From NCBI GenBank assembly GCA_033032175.1, contig CM065328.1:13206690-13270689 (forward strand): a DNA stretch of 64,000 nt. Reading direction: 5' to 3'. The position numbers and the translations under genes are program-made. The notes beneath the pieces were generated by a model, which was given only the letters and a program-made list of their open reading frames with translations, searched no databases and was not told the DNA's origin. Positions 20,329 to 32,784 of the stretch are shown in pieces. This DNA comes from Saturnia japonica (taxonomy: Eukaryota > Arthropoda > Insecta > Lepidoptera > Saturniidae). Every line of letters begins with the position of its first letter. Position 1 is the stretch's first letter.

Positions 20329-22389
20329 AGAAAATCTGGCAATATGTTATTTAAAGACATTTTTGACATTTAAATACATAAGGGTGGCACAAGTTTTTTT
20401 TTACTTCTCACCGGAATTTAAGTTAATTGATCACTTTTTAATAGTTCAAACAGAAACATCAACGAAAAAAAAAATTTCCATCAATTTTATTTTATTCCAA
20501 AAAATTACAATGTAACTATAATATATTTTGGAGCGACTAATAGATTTTAAATATAAGACATCATTTTTGACATGTAGAGGACAAGAGAATGGAGCACGAC
20601 ACATTATTTTTTTTATAATAACAAGCTAAATTATTCAAAAGGAAACAAAATACCCGACTGCAACAAAAACACCTGACAATTTTTTTTCTCTTTTTGCTTT
20701 TTATTTGATTCCTAGACGTCGTAACTATTAAATAGCCTATATGACTCTCACAATTAAGATGAATCTAATAACACCTCCTGTGCTAAAATCCATCCAGCCG
20801 TTTACGGATTAGGGTGCAGAGCGTCGCAAAGAAATAGACATACATACATATATACCTACATACTGAGATGTGGCAGATTCGGTGTGTCAAAATAATGAAA
20901 CGTGTTTACTAGATGGTTACCTTTTAATAACTCAATACAGTACATGACTTACGAATACATTGTACATACGATACATTTGTTAAGCGCAACGTCAGCACAC
21001 TACAATACATACATACGCTCGAAAAACTTAACCCTCCCTTTTCGCAGTCGGGTAAAAAAAACCGGCCAAGTGCGAGTGGGACTCGCGCACCGAGAGTTCC
21101 CAAATTGTTCAGCTACATTCACAAAAATATTTAGGTAGCATCGGCGAACTCAGAGTGTTTAAACAGGGTAGGCAGAAAACTTTAAAAGATATTAACTTAC
21201 CAAAAATAATTAATTTTGGTTTTGGTTCATCGTCTTGTCGATTAAATAATGATGTAGGTAGTTCAGTTACAGTAATTATAACCTCAAATATCTATAGGCC
21301 ATACATACATTGACTGATTTTATAGACATATCAATTTACAGATATACAGGCCTTTTAGCATTGATTTAAAATTGGTAACTCAGGTAATATATAAATCAAT
21401 GCTTATCGGCGCGTTTGTTTCATGTTCTATATTTGTGAAATTAAATAATAGCAACTACCTGTTTGTTTTTTCACTGAAAGATAATTTTGTAAACGCATAA
21501 TTTTTTATTTTCTCTATCTAGTGACTAAAATCCAAACACGGCTAAGTTCGAAAAGGACGATAAAGGCTAGTGTGTATATTTAAACGAACCTTTTGGAGCT
21601 ACTTTCGGCTCATCCTTATGTCAAAAGCTATTTACACATACACATTTTGAAAGTTTAACACCCGCGATAAACATCTAGAATCCCAAATTTCACGAATAAG
21701 TTATTGACACGAATCGTTATCGAGTTATTAAGGTCTGAAAAGTAACTGACTGACTCACTCATCAAATACCTAGACTACTTCTAAGTAACTCAGAAACTTG
21801 AATTATAGTATCAAGGTAGATCATCAACCATATTATACCAAGCATGCAATAGAAAAAATCAAAAAACTTAAAAAAAATCGCTACCGCGGAACTTCTAACC
21901 ACTAGGTACTTTGAGAGTTTTAACTTTCGGAAACTTATGTCCTCTTTTTCCGAACATGGTACTGCAAGTTACATATACAATTAAAATAAAACTCTCTTGT
22001 TTAAAATAACGCTTAATTTTATTTTGTACACAATCACTTTATAAGTTTTTATTCGATACTCAGTACTACAGTGTTAGAGTACCACTCGCTACTCGACGTT
22101 AGATGTCGCTATGTATTACGGTTGTTATTTTCAAAGCGCTAAGTTGATGCTATTCGAATGGGGATGAGCGACATTTAACTACTCACTAATAGATGGTGTT
22201 GTGCAGTTTGTTAAAATACTCGACAGGTGGAACAGATAAACTGAACAAATTTAACTTTGCCGTTAGAAAACTATTGTCCCCATACATTAATATATGCCGG
22301 CGATCAGTTTACCAACTGCAAAAAACAAAATTAATTCTTATTATTTATTTAACTACAAATATACAGTTTTTGGATTTTTTCCTTTACTT
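20329..22389. other. Repeat-rich stretch, no gene seen
   Basis: It includes a short piece at 21040-21115 with 'ccggccaagtgcgagtggg', the other end of a very common lepidopteran repeat. No exons were recognised. Confidence 0.45.
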
Positions 22390-22685
22390 GTGCTACAAGA
22401 CACTACTTGCCAAATTTCATGATTGTAGATCAACTGGAAGTATCCTATAGGTTTTTGTTCCCTTTGAAATTATATAGAAATGAGACATAATCAAGCCGTA
22501 TCTTTTGATTGCGTTGACTTAGAAATTTAATTTTTTCACAGCTTCAAGGGATTGTAGACCGGAGTTTTTGATATTAATTTTAACTTGATACCTCTACGCA
22601 CTCCTGAGAAAAAGGGTCTTGACAGACAACGAAGTGATCCTATAAGGGTTCCTTTTTTCTTTTTTGAGTATCGGAACCCGAACAA
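22390..22685 (+). repeat. Dispersed repeat family B, copy 2
   Basis: It shares 'aaaaagggtcttgacagaca' and 'gatcctataagggttcc' with 12062-12275 in the same orientation, and extends further upstream ('gccaaatttcatgattgtag'). Confidence 0.62.
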
Positions 22686-24284
22686 CATTATTTTTCGTGA
22701 GTTTAGATGAACCTAATTGTTAAGTTCATTAGTAATCATGGTCGTGTTATATATAATACTATTAAATGAACAATTCTTGTACATAATATACATTTGTAAT
22801 TGGTTTCTCAGAAACAGCTCCAACGATTTGGATGAAACCTTGTATTTGGATATTCTTTTACATTCAAGTTTACTTAGGATACGTGTATTTCTTTTTTTTC
22901 GTAAGACACCGCGCGCAACTCGATCGCTCAGATATTGTATTTTTATGAGTCGTGTCCTCGTGTCATCTATGTTGTGTAAGATGTCCACTATATGTATTAT
23001 GTAAAAGCAAAAACCGTTATATTAAATTTAGATTTACAACATTTACACTACTTTAATAATGTACAATATTTCAAATCAATTACTGCTAAATATAAAAAAA
23101 ATAGGATAAATTAATTGAAAAAAATATTGAGAATACTGTATAAAATGTAATATCAACTCACAGAATCGTTATATTGTCAACCGTAGAGATCATAATTACA
23201 TGACGAGAAAAAAAAAACAAATAAAATATTTGTCATTATTTAAGAGTTGTGAAATTCACAAATAAAATAATCGCCCTTTTAAAAAATATTTTTGGTTGAA
23301 TTTTGTATGAGAACTCCTAAAATGATCACATTACCATATTTTCATTTGATATAATATACTTTACTAGAATGTTGAGCCTAAACAGGCAGAGAGCATAGAA
23401 CATAGGGCATAGGGCATAGGGCGTAGGGCATAGGGCGTAGGGCATAGGGCGTAGGGCACTGACGCTCAAATGCGGTTGATGCTCGGCGCCTGCTGATATA
23501 TTTAAACTTGATGTGTATGTATAGCGTATAGACTGATACTAACATACTAAATGGTTTCCGTTACTTCATACTCGTTATGGGATTCGAACCCACTGCATTC
23601 GTCAGGACTCAATACGATGTACCTACTCTATACTGCGATGCCGTCATCGCCCGGTAGGTATACATACTAGGAGTCATGTTAAATAAAACATGATAACTTC
23701 GACCGCATTTTACGTAAACAACATTATTCAAATGTAATATTAAATTGATTTGTAATATATTATATGCTCGCTTTATAGAGCTGGAACTGTAGATATATCA
23801 TAACTCTACGTCAATATGTTTTTGAGTGAGTGTTCTTAATATCTGAAGAGTGGGAGACGCAAGGAGCCAACCCATAGTAGGCCGAATACCGACATACAAG
23901 TACAACTGCCACTACATAGCAATGTTTCACTCTAAGGGCTATGGAATGAGCTATCAGCTCGGTTTTCCCCCAGGGTTTACACTTACATTACTATACTAAA
24001 GCATTGCGAAAAACTCCATACCGGGGGCCAAATGACAACTGATTCTAAGGAGTATTAGCTGGCAAAAATAATATTCGTTAGATCAGGTCCCAAAAGTCAC
24101 CAGTTTTGTATACAATTGGCTTTAAAAAATCACCAGAAATCGCTAACTATAGGTTACTTCACAGAAACAACTATATTTTTATCAAAAACGTTAATTTATC
24201 TCTTTTTTATTAAATCAATCAAACAAACAACAAAGTGTGACATGAAACAATAACCAAATTTTAAAACAGGGTTCGCCTCGCTCT
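22686..24284. other. No gene seen; contains a minisatellite
   Basis: AT-rich. 22780-22995 resembles another dispersed repeat ('cagctccaacgatttggatg'). The heptamer array at 23393-23458 is listed separately. Confidence 0.4.
23393..23458. repeat. Heptamer minisatellite, ATAGGGC/GTAGGGC
   Basis: About nine 7-bp units in tandem, with A and G alternating at the first base in the right half. It is not the insect telomere pentamer. Confidence 0.9.
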
Positions 24285-24515
24285 AGCTAGCTCTGAGCGT
24301 GTACTCAATTTAACTCCTTCCTCTCCCTTCCACAACAGAAACACACGCTCTGGACTTCGAAGTCACAGTTTTACAGTAGCCTCTATCTCGGCACCATTAA
24401 AAAGTTCTCTATGACTTATCTTTGTTGTACCATGAAGCTGTGGAACCTTCACCTGGCCAGTGTGTTCCCTCCTTCTTACGACATCGGGTTCTTCAAGAGT
24501 AACGTGAAGATATAA
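24285..24515 (+). pseudogene. LINE ORF2 C-terminal remnant
   Basis: It encodes KLWNLHLASVFPPSYDIGFF and KSNVK after a 'cttccacaacagaa' phrase. This is the same protein end as at 14880-15650 but contiguous. The LWN ... YDIGFFKSNV pattern is typical of the last residues of lepidopteran LINE proteins. Confidence 0.5.
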
Positions 24516-25447
24516 CGGCGAATGTCGATGGAATTTGTTCTCTCGGTGGTTACCATTTAGTTAGGTACCGTCAATGTTCTCAGCTATTATTTAAAAAAAA
24601 AACAACAAAATATAAATTTTCTTCTATTATTCACTCAAATTAAACATTAAAACCACAAGTTAAAAATTATAAGAATTCTTAAAACTGTAACTTTTTATTA
24701 AGTAAACAACTATCACGTCAATAAATATTGCCATGATTATACATGTCGAAGAGAGTGATATCAGAGACTCCAGGGTTTTCCTTGAAATCTTCATAACGGA
24801 ATTACAAATCTTGTGAACGTAATCATGGTTAAGTATAAGTACTGTATGTACACAGTTCGACAACCCATGTAAGAATGATATATGTCTGTTTATTTGGGGT
24901 TGCCCCCAGTGGCCTCCAGCCTCCCCTAAATAGGCACCCCAAGCCTCGCATGTCTAATGTTATCGCTGTCCGTAAGTGATCTGGTAACTAATCTTAATCA
25001 TGCTCATAATCTGACAAGCTGCAGCCAGAATGATCTTCACATCGAGTTCCGACTCAGTGGCTCCAGCAAGAATCATCCTTCAAGCCCATGGTTGTCTGTT
25101 TAAATAGCTCGTGGACCCCAGAGCACGATTAATGTTGCTAGCGCGCTGCGTCTCTACATAATCTTTAATATTTACATACTTACCTCTGTTGTTCATTAAA
25201 TGTAATAATATTGTCAGAATTGCTAAATATCGACGGTACATAACTAATCCGATCTTATTTATTAAATAACAAAAAGAAATTCTCAAAAGACAAAATAATA
25301 ATATACCTTCACAACTTATCAAACAATATAATCATTTTAAATTAACTAAATTGTCAATGGTAACTGTTTTTCTGATACAGCAAGTTCACTACTCTATCAC
25401 AAAGATAATATAGTTTACCTTTAATTACGTATGTTTTTATAGTATTT
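24516..25447. other. No gene seen
   Basis: A moderately GC-rich block at 24890-25140 may be an unrecognised repeat; I could not read a convincing protein from it on either strand. Confidence 0.35.
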
Positions 25448-25451
25448 TTAA

Positions 25452-27267
25452 CCCTCTATATCATGATGGTGACTCTAAGCAACATACCGTTCGACCTTCC
25501 ACCGAATTCATATGATTAGTTTTTTTGTCATTATATTGCACTGTATACCGTAGTCTACAAACAGAAGTAACGAACAAGTACTAAAATAAATCACTAGAAG
25601 GCGTTGCCTGTCACAAGTCGAAGTTTATTCACACAGCTGTTAGGAGCATAGATTATTACTTAATACTAAGAGTTAGGGGTATGAACAGGTTCGCGTGTGC
25701 TCCGAATTGAAGAGCATTTTAAAATAGTTTTTTTTTTTTGTGTGTTTTAAGGTTTATTTTGATAACATGGACAGGTAAGTGCATCAAATTTTATGTTTGA
25801 CGTTATACATAACAATTATTTTGCTTTATTTTTGAAAATTTGTGTTTGTGGCTCGTAGGCTAGATTGACGGATAGGGGGGTATTTATGTGTGTGTGATCT
25901 GTCATGTTCCAGGGCAGCTCGTAAGCGGCCTCTTCGAGTCCTTCCTCGCTTTCGAGTCCTTTTACCTCGCTGCTGCAGAATGATGATGACAGTGAGGACG
26001 GTTTGGATTTTGACTATGACAACCTCGCAGACTCATATTTTGTAGCTGAATTAGAAATATCTGAAGATTGGGTATTAGATATATTTTCAGAATTAGATAT
26101 CGACGTGGATTCTATTATAGAAACCTAAAATAATCATGAAAGTTCACCTCCATCACCTCTAAGCGCTGAAACGGCTTCAAACGTTACCGTTCCTCAACCT
26201 TCATCAGCTCAAAGCTATCGATCAACAGAAACTACAAGAAGCTCAGCAAATTGAATTTACGCGGGCAAGAGAAGAGCTTACAGTTAAATGCCGAGCAGCT
26301 CAGGCTCAAAGGTAACAAGAACTTGGGTACTGAACTTCTAGAACTAGAAATTCCTATACAATTTTTCTTTTACCTCTTTGCACAAGAACTTATCCAGATG
26401 ATTTCAGAGGAAATCAATCTTTATCAAGTTCAGAATGATCCTAACAGCACTTTTCGTGTGACAGGAATGGATATCAGGCAGTTCATGGGTATGGCATACC
26501 TATCTAATTTCTCTTATTCGATTACCTAGAGTTATTAACCACTGGAGTCCAATACTTGGTGCCACAATAATAAAACTACCCAATGTTGTAGGAAAGTACA
26601 ATCGCCACATGGGTTGTGTTGACCTAATCGACAGCACCATGGGGATTTACAAGATACAGCTGCATAGCAAACGATGGTAAATACGTTTGTTCTACCATTA
26701 CTTGGATCTCACAATGGCAAACGCATGGTTGCTTTATAAAATAGTCTCTAATGACAAAGACCTTTCGTGTCGCATATCTTCAGCAGATTTTCATCTGGAT
26801 GTTGCAGTAACTCTTTGTAAATTGGACATAAAGTGTAGTATGTCTAGTCGCCGTTCGCTGGAGAACGAGATACAAGCACAAACACAAAAGACCTGCCCAT
26901 CATGCACTTCCAATAGCACTACGGCAAGACCAGATTGGGCACTGGTTCCAATGGTCTAATAAAAAAATTAGATGCAAGTTTCCAAAGTGTATTGATTTAC
27001 TCACAATATATGCGAAAAATGCGGGGTTGCGTTGTGCTATACTAAAACTAAAAACTACTTCAGAAACTTCCACCGTTCATAACGTCCACCTTTATATAGT
27101 TTTTAAGCTCATGACTCAGTGTTGCCTCCAGGCAACGCGCCTCTATTTATCTATTTTTTTAAGAAAATAATTGAATAAATGAAAAAAATATGAAACACGT
27201 ATATATTTTTTTTTTATTTACCCGTGCAAAAAAATATTAGAAAACCTATGTTCTTGACTTATAAGGG
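25452..27267 (+). mobile_element. piggyBac-type transposon relic
   Basis: TTAA flanks at 25448-25451 and 27268-27271 bracket 1816 bp whose ends read CCCT inward from both sides ('ccctctatat' and 'cccttataagtc'). The match between ends is short, so the borders are provisional. The transposase inside is broken and internally deleted. Confidence 0.55.
25760..26960 (+). pseudogene. Broken piggyBac-like transposase
   Basis: A possible first exon ATGGACAG|GTAAGT precedes an acidic N-terminus (DSEDGLDFDYDN). Middle residues 26360-26500 read LIQMISEEINLYQVQNDPNS, the classic piggyBac start of the main domain. After a deletion comes KYNRHMGCVDLIDSTMGIY with a late catalytic Asp, then RLFYHYLDLTMANAWLLYK and a small Cys group (CPSC). 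Stop codons and missing sequence rule out function. Confidence 0.75.
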
Positions 27268-27954
27268 TTAAATATATAGCAGGTAATGAATAGCAACAAA
27301 TTAATTTAGGAGGTAGGATTCAGATATCGCTAAAAATCAATAATAAAATAAAAATTCGCCTAACTACTGAAATAAATCGCTGTGAATGGTCAAAAGTCAC
27401 CAAATATAGTAACAAAATTGCTAAAATGGGAACAGTGATGTTTATGAATAAACTCCAACAATAGCTTACCACTGCGCTTCAAGAGTCTTGACCGATCATT
27501 AATCAAGTAGGTACGCTTTAAGTTACATAATTATATAAGTAAGTAGATACTTAAAATAATTATTTGTTTGCATACAAACACATTAAACTATAGATTTAAA
27601 CCAAGAATAAAATCGAGTACTTAATACATATTCAAATATGATTATGTGGTATTTACTTCACAAAGCGAAATATGCAAAGAAACTGCATCCTTAATGACAT
27701 TTTAAAAATTAAGTACCTGTATGTAGGTGAGTACTTCTTTTCCAATCGAAGGCTTCCTTTAACAAATCAGACCATAAAACTTAGGCTGATCACTGCATAT
27801 CGCACGAAACGACAGAAATTAGCAAAAGTAATAAACTCGATTTAAAAAATTCAGTTTTTTTAAATGTTATTACAATAATATCTTTAGATTAACTTAGCTC
27901 CCTTTAAAACGCGAGTGTAAGCAAACCGCGAGATATTGACAAACGACAAACATG

Positions 27955-28045
27955 ACGCTTCGCGTCGCGTCGCGTCGACCACCGGCGCGGCACGGCGGCA
28001 CGGCGCGGCGCATGCGCGAATGATTCCGCCATTTTTTTATAATGT
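27955..28045. promoter_or_regulatory. Candidate CpG-rich promoter with NRF1- and YY1-like sites
   Basis: A short CpG island-like block (repeats of 'gcgtcgcgtcg', 'gcggcacggcgcggcg') contains a perfect GCGCATGCGC palindrome, the NRF1 consensus, followed 13 bases later by CCGCCATTTT, a YY1-type core. This pair is common at housekeeping-type promoters. Direction is unknown; it could serve an untranslated first exon of either PPxY gene. Confidence 0.4.
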
Positions 28046-28449
28046 AATTTGACACAGTGACCGCATAATATCTAGAACTAGATTAATTTCAATCGTTTGT
28101 AATTGAAGAAGTGTGCTATTAATTATAATTAATTCATTGGTCGAGCAGAACTGGACTTTACTAGCATGCTGTGTAGTTATGTATGTTCAAAGTCAAACTT
28201 GTTCGGCGAGAAGCGATACTTAATTAGAAACGAATAAGTAGGTAGTTAACTTCTACCAGGAAATAATTGCAATACAATGTATAATCCTACATGAAACATA
28301 GTAAAACAAATCTTAATTCTCGCCACGTTGCTAACCGTTGTTAAGTGTCACGGTAAAATTTGCGTTTAGTTTGTTTACCAAAGTATTACAAAAATATTAA
28401 ATTACAACAAAAGGAACAATATGTCGAATTGCGCATTATTACATTAACA

Positions 28450-28625
28450 TCCGGGCGACCGAGCTTTGCTCGGTGTTTTACAGCAATAAAAAACACCTAT
28501 CTAGGTATACCTACTTGAAATGTAAAACATTACCTCAATACAAAGTTTCGTCCAAATCGTTGGAGCCGTTTCCGATACATCAATTACATAGGTTTATATA
28601 TAAAAGAATTGCTCAGTTAATATAA
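28450..28625. repeat. Dispersed repeat ('gaccgagctttgctcgg')
   Basis: It begins with 'gggcgaccgagctttgctcg' and continues 'aaaaaacacctatctaggta' and 'ccaaatcgttggagccgttt'. Parts recur at 2520-2640 and 22780-22860. It is a common lepidopteran pattern. Confidence 0.6.
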
Positions 28626-29109
28626 TAAGATTGTAAATCTTATTTAAAACGCATCTTAATCGAACAATTTATATTTTAATAATAGACTTGAGGCGAACAT
28701 TCTATATATATTAATATAGGTAAAAAAACAAAAAAAAAAATCTTAGTGGGCACATTATGAGCTTTATATATATATCTATGTTATTTCTACACAAAAAGAA
28801 ATTTTCTTTCAGCTAAAAAGAAATAAAAGTCCAGTGAAGGTGTAAAAACACACTTAATTCCAATAATGTCCAAAATAAAGTTAAATTTTATGAATATGGA
28901 AAGTAAAACTGAACAAATGAAAAGTGATCAAGTTGTGTTTCCAGCCGTAGTTTCTAGAATAAATAAAAGACAGCATTAACAGAAATAAGATTGCTTTAAC
29001 ATATCGAATGCTTAAATAGATGTAGACGAATTCAAATAAACAAACGTAAAGTAAATTATGCGATACTTAGTTGTCGACTAATTTTGTTCTAAATATAATT
29101 ATGTACAAA

Positions 29110-29612
29110 TCTATACAATTAACAAAATTGAAGTGTCTGTTTGTAATGTCAAAATAACAGCTTTTTACTAAATGCATATCAAAGTATATACGATACCTAT
29201 AACAAAAAATTCATTTTGAATTTATTTGTCTGTCTTTTCCGGGTAATCTCCGAAACGGTTGGTCTGATTTTAAGGGTACTTTCACTGGTAGATAGCTGAT
29301 TTTATACTGAGTAACTTAGGCTACTTTTTTTAGAAAAAGAATTAGGGTTCCGCACAAATAAAAAAAACTGGTCATGGTGACTCAATTTGGGCGCTTAAAT
29401 GGCTTACGCTGAGTAAACCGTAAGAAATATAGGAAATTAATGTACTACATAATTGTAGAATTAAAAAGACCTACAAAAAATTTACAGAGAGCATACATCC
29501 ATGTTCTAAGAAACACCCACAATAAGCATTTTTGTCTTTAAAATACCCGGGAATGGGGGAGCAAGATTCTCGCGGGCCTTATGTAGTCCATGTGAGAGAA
29601 GCCACGAGCACA
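29110..29612 (-). repeat. Dispersed repeat family A, copy 2 (reverse)
   Basis: It is the reverse complement of the family at 57711-58128, and more complete at the tail: it includes 'gtcaaaataacag' and 'gggtaatctccgaaacggtt'. It ends at 'gaagccacgagcacagct'. Confidence 0.65.
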
Positions 29613-29619
29613 GCTAATG

Positions 29620-30560
29620 TGTAAATATAATTGTTAATCATATCATCATGTAAATCATTAGTGTATTTCATAGTAAATAATTTATTTCAATATAAACAAG
29701 TTTTTAAATACGCGGCAAAATGACTGTACGGCACCTAATGGTACAGTAGGCGGTACAGTTCGCAAACAACGGCGACCGTTGCGTCGTATCGGTGTCGGCC
29801 GATTGAAATACCGTTCGTTTGAAGTCGAAATCGTTTGAAGTATCCAATATCATAAGAAGAAGGAAATACGTTCGCTTGGGAGACTATTTGATATGTGCAC
29901 GATATGGCAATAGTACATTATTGCAAAGACCGTGAAATAGACAATTTAGGCGAGGACTTCATTAATACGAGACAGGCAATTGCCATTTCCGCCGAGGCAT
30001 ATATAGTGCTTTTTTCAAACATACATGGAAATATTGTCATTATTTTCGAAAAAATAAATTCAAATCCATTTCAGGAGCGTTTTTTGAATTTAGAAAATCA
30101 CAACGCTCCAGCAATGTTCTATGAAACGTCGTGCTGGGGTTAATAAATACTCTTTGTTTGGATCTCTTTTATCATTCTTGGCATGTCCGTAAAAGCAACA
30201 ATTCGTGTGTTCTTTTTTTGGAAAATAATAACAATATTTCCATGAATGTTTAAGAAAAAGATATTAGCGATGTTGTTATTTCGTGCCGCGATGGGTGCTT
30301 TCGTGTAGCCGCCGCGGGTGTAGCCGGTGCGTGTCTCCGTAAACCAGACGAAAGGAGACAACGCGATGGGATAACGACAAACACAAAATATAAAACTGAT
30401 TCCTTCTGTTTCATATTACTAATAACTGATCATAATATGCGATATAAATACTTAATTGCGTACTTAAAAGGAAAACAACAAGCCGAATTACTAAGCCGTT
30501 TATTTAATCCTGTTTTGTTCCACTCTAATAAATAATGAAGCAATATATATATTTCTTTAC
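29620..30560. other. Unidentified segment with long inverted repeat
   Basis: Arms at about 30008-30052 and 30215-30262 pair imperfectly over some 45 bases around a roughly 160-bp loop. Short ORFs from both strands therefore spell the same NIHGNIVIIF peptide. The GC-richer block 30270-30365 (minus strand TETRTGYTRGGYTKAP) is not recognised. Confidence 0.45.
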
Positions 30561-30659
30561 ATGTACCTAATCACTCTTAATATTATTATATGTTATAGGT
30601 TTAACGTTTGGCTACAATCTCACCTGATTTTAAGTGGTGTGTTTAATAGATGTGTTTCA

Positions 30660-30880
30660 CAGAGAAATTTCTTTAAAGATTTCTCTTTATTTGTGGCAGC
30701 ACGACTGGCGGGATACCTCCACCCTACAGAAGGTCACAGCTAAATAACTTTGTGTTCTGTCCCTTGAGATAGGGGGATTCAATGTTGGCGTTGCTTTAGT
30801 TGTACCTACGACAGTATTACAAGCGTCTATAGGCTACGGTAGCCGCTTACCATCAGACGAGTCGTTTGCTTGTTTGGCAA
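30660..30880. repeat. SINE-like dispersed repeat
   Basis: It contains 'ggctacggtagccgcttacc' and 'gtcgtttgcttgtttggc', a frequent lepidopteran pattern. Related pieces are at 32575-32650 (reverse) and 35590-35660. Confidence 0.5.
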
Positions 30881-31204
30881 CTTCGATATACATAAAAAAA
30901 TTAAAAAGCCGTCACGGAACGCCTGGCAGATGTGTCAAAGGGTGTCCCGACAATTTCCCTGTGGGGTGTCCTCGGGGGGTCCTGTGGGGATCCTATACGA
31001 GTATGTGGGGGTCAGTGGGGTTGCAGTGATTATTTTCATAATTGTATATTCATAATTTCATAATCCATAGTACATATATTCTATCATATAGCGTGGCGAT
31101 GCGTCGCCACGGCCTGTATCGCCACAGCAACAATCAAGTTTACCTCTCGCCCATAGATGGTTCACATCAAAAATAAATGGCTCAAAATGGCGGACATGCT
31201 AAAC

Positions 31205-31350
31205 GACTGTTACAAAATATCCTATTACCATGCTATGGTTTCACCAGGATGTTATCTTTCACCGGGTAATCAGGTTCATAGCAGCGATTCGAAGTCTTGT
31301 TGATATATGCAGAGCTCATACACGCTACCACCGACTACTGAACCAGGATT
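31205..31350 (-). repeat. tRNA-headed SINE, copy 3 (reverse)
   Basis: On the minus strand the head reads 'agtcggtggtagcgtgtatg' (A box), then 'gacttcgaatcgc' (B box), then 'accatagcatgg' of the body. It is shorter than copies 1 and 2. Confidence 0.55.
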
Positions 31351-31644
31351 ACTTGTTCAATTCGATCTACTTTCGATCTATAAACAGACTGTTGATGACT
31401 GATCACACCCCTTACAGTGTTCAGTGTACCCCAAGTTGGCAAAAGGTTTGCAATTAACAACCCGAATCCACTTGCCGTTCCTCTGGAACGTCCAGTTTCT
31501 CGTTGGTATTCTTCGTGAAGGTTGTAGAACGATTACGAGTAATCTCAGGCAATAGCCGTTACGATCATACGGCCGGTTATATGAGTGGGGATGTGCCGGG
31601 CCACGACTCTCCGGTACAACTGACAGTTCTGTCGGTTTAGTAGC

Positions 31645-31765
31645 GGAACCGTTTCGGAGATACCCGGAATAAACAGACAGACAGACAAAAATTTTAAAAA
31701 TAGGTGTTTTGTTATAGGTATCGTATATACTTTCATATGCATTTAATAAAAACTGTTATTTTTTA
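31645..31765 (+). repeat. Dispersed repeat family A, fragment
   Basis: Only the tail is present: 'aaccgtttcggagatacccg', 'acagacagacagacaaaa' and 'cgtatatactttcatatgca'. Confidence 0.55.
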
Positions 31766-32784
31766 GATTTCTTATTAATACAATATAAATATTAATACAG
31801 GTAAGGAATGAAACAAGTTGGCTCTTCAGTAATAACTGATGGAGCACACGCAAATGATATTCAACTAGAGTAAAAAGTTGCAAGTATATTTTGAAGGAGG
31901 TAATGTCCAGGACTACAGACCCGATTGTAAATATTCTTACAGCAATTGGAAACTACATTCTGTCTGAGTGGTATAGGCTATAATTTTATATGGTAAGTAC
32001 CTCGAACGAAGTCGCTAGCGCTTGGTAGTGTTCAATAAGGGGCTCGTACTCATTTCACATGGTGGTAAGCCCGTTACAGTCTCTTTTGGTTTGTTGCGTT
32101 TCGGAATCCGTCGGTACAAATCCATCTAACGAGAGTCTTGCAGCCGGCATCATAGCAGCAAACATTTTATAAAATTCTCAAAGCAGACTGACTAACTGTG
32201 CAGAACTTAAACCATTGGATCTAGAACAGTCTAGAAGCATCACATCTTAAATAGATGTTCTATAAACAACATCGGGGAACAAATTTTTTGGAAATTCACC
32301 CTCATGAGTTAAATAGAAGAGAAAAGTAGGACGATTCTTGAGATGTTGTTGCTAGTACCATATAAAAAGAAAGAGTAAATATGATTATAAAGGTGTTATT
32401 AAAGTGCGTATGTGTGTGTTAGCCCAACTGTATAGATGTCGTAGGTGTAGCAATAGCTGAGGGGATCGATGCCGGGGCGCGACACTCCGGCGCCTGCAGC
32501 CTTACGAGTTCGGGGCATACCGGGCCCGGGACACTCCCACCTACTGGCTCGATTATTTTATATACCACGATTGTGGCATACAAGCATCTATACCGCGTGA
32601 TGGTAAGCGGTCTCTGCGGTCACCGTAACCTGGAGACACTTGCAACACAAGAATCATCACTCTGCGCGTTGCCGACCTTCTAAAAACCTATCATCTTCCT
32701 CTTTGTAGAACTCCAGTTTGCCTTACCTAATGTCTCACGCGTTGTGTATTAATATTAACATAGAAGGGAATATGAAAGGAACGC

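Larger units (their letters stand above)
27272..29109. other. Mostly unannotated; CpG-rich spot and one repeat
   Basis: AT-rich except for the CpG-dense block near 27955-28045. A dispersed repeat is at 28450-28625. No exon was recognised. Confidence 0.4.

Noticed and set aside
23393..23458. Telomere-like TAGGG array
   Set aside because: The period is 7 and not the insect TTAGG pentamer, and no telomeric LINE adjoins it.
29895..30143. 82-codon ORF as a gene
   Set aside because: Half of it is the arm of an inverted repeat that gives the same peptide from the other strand; no splice partners and no known domain.
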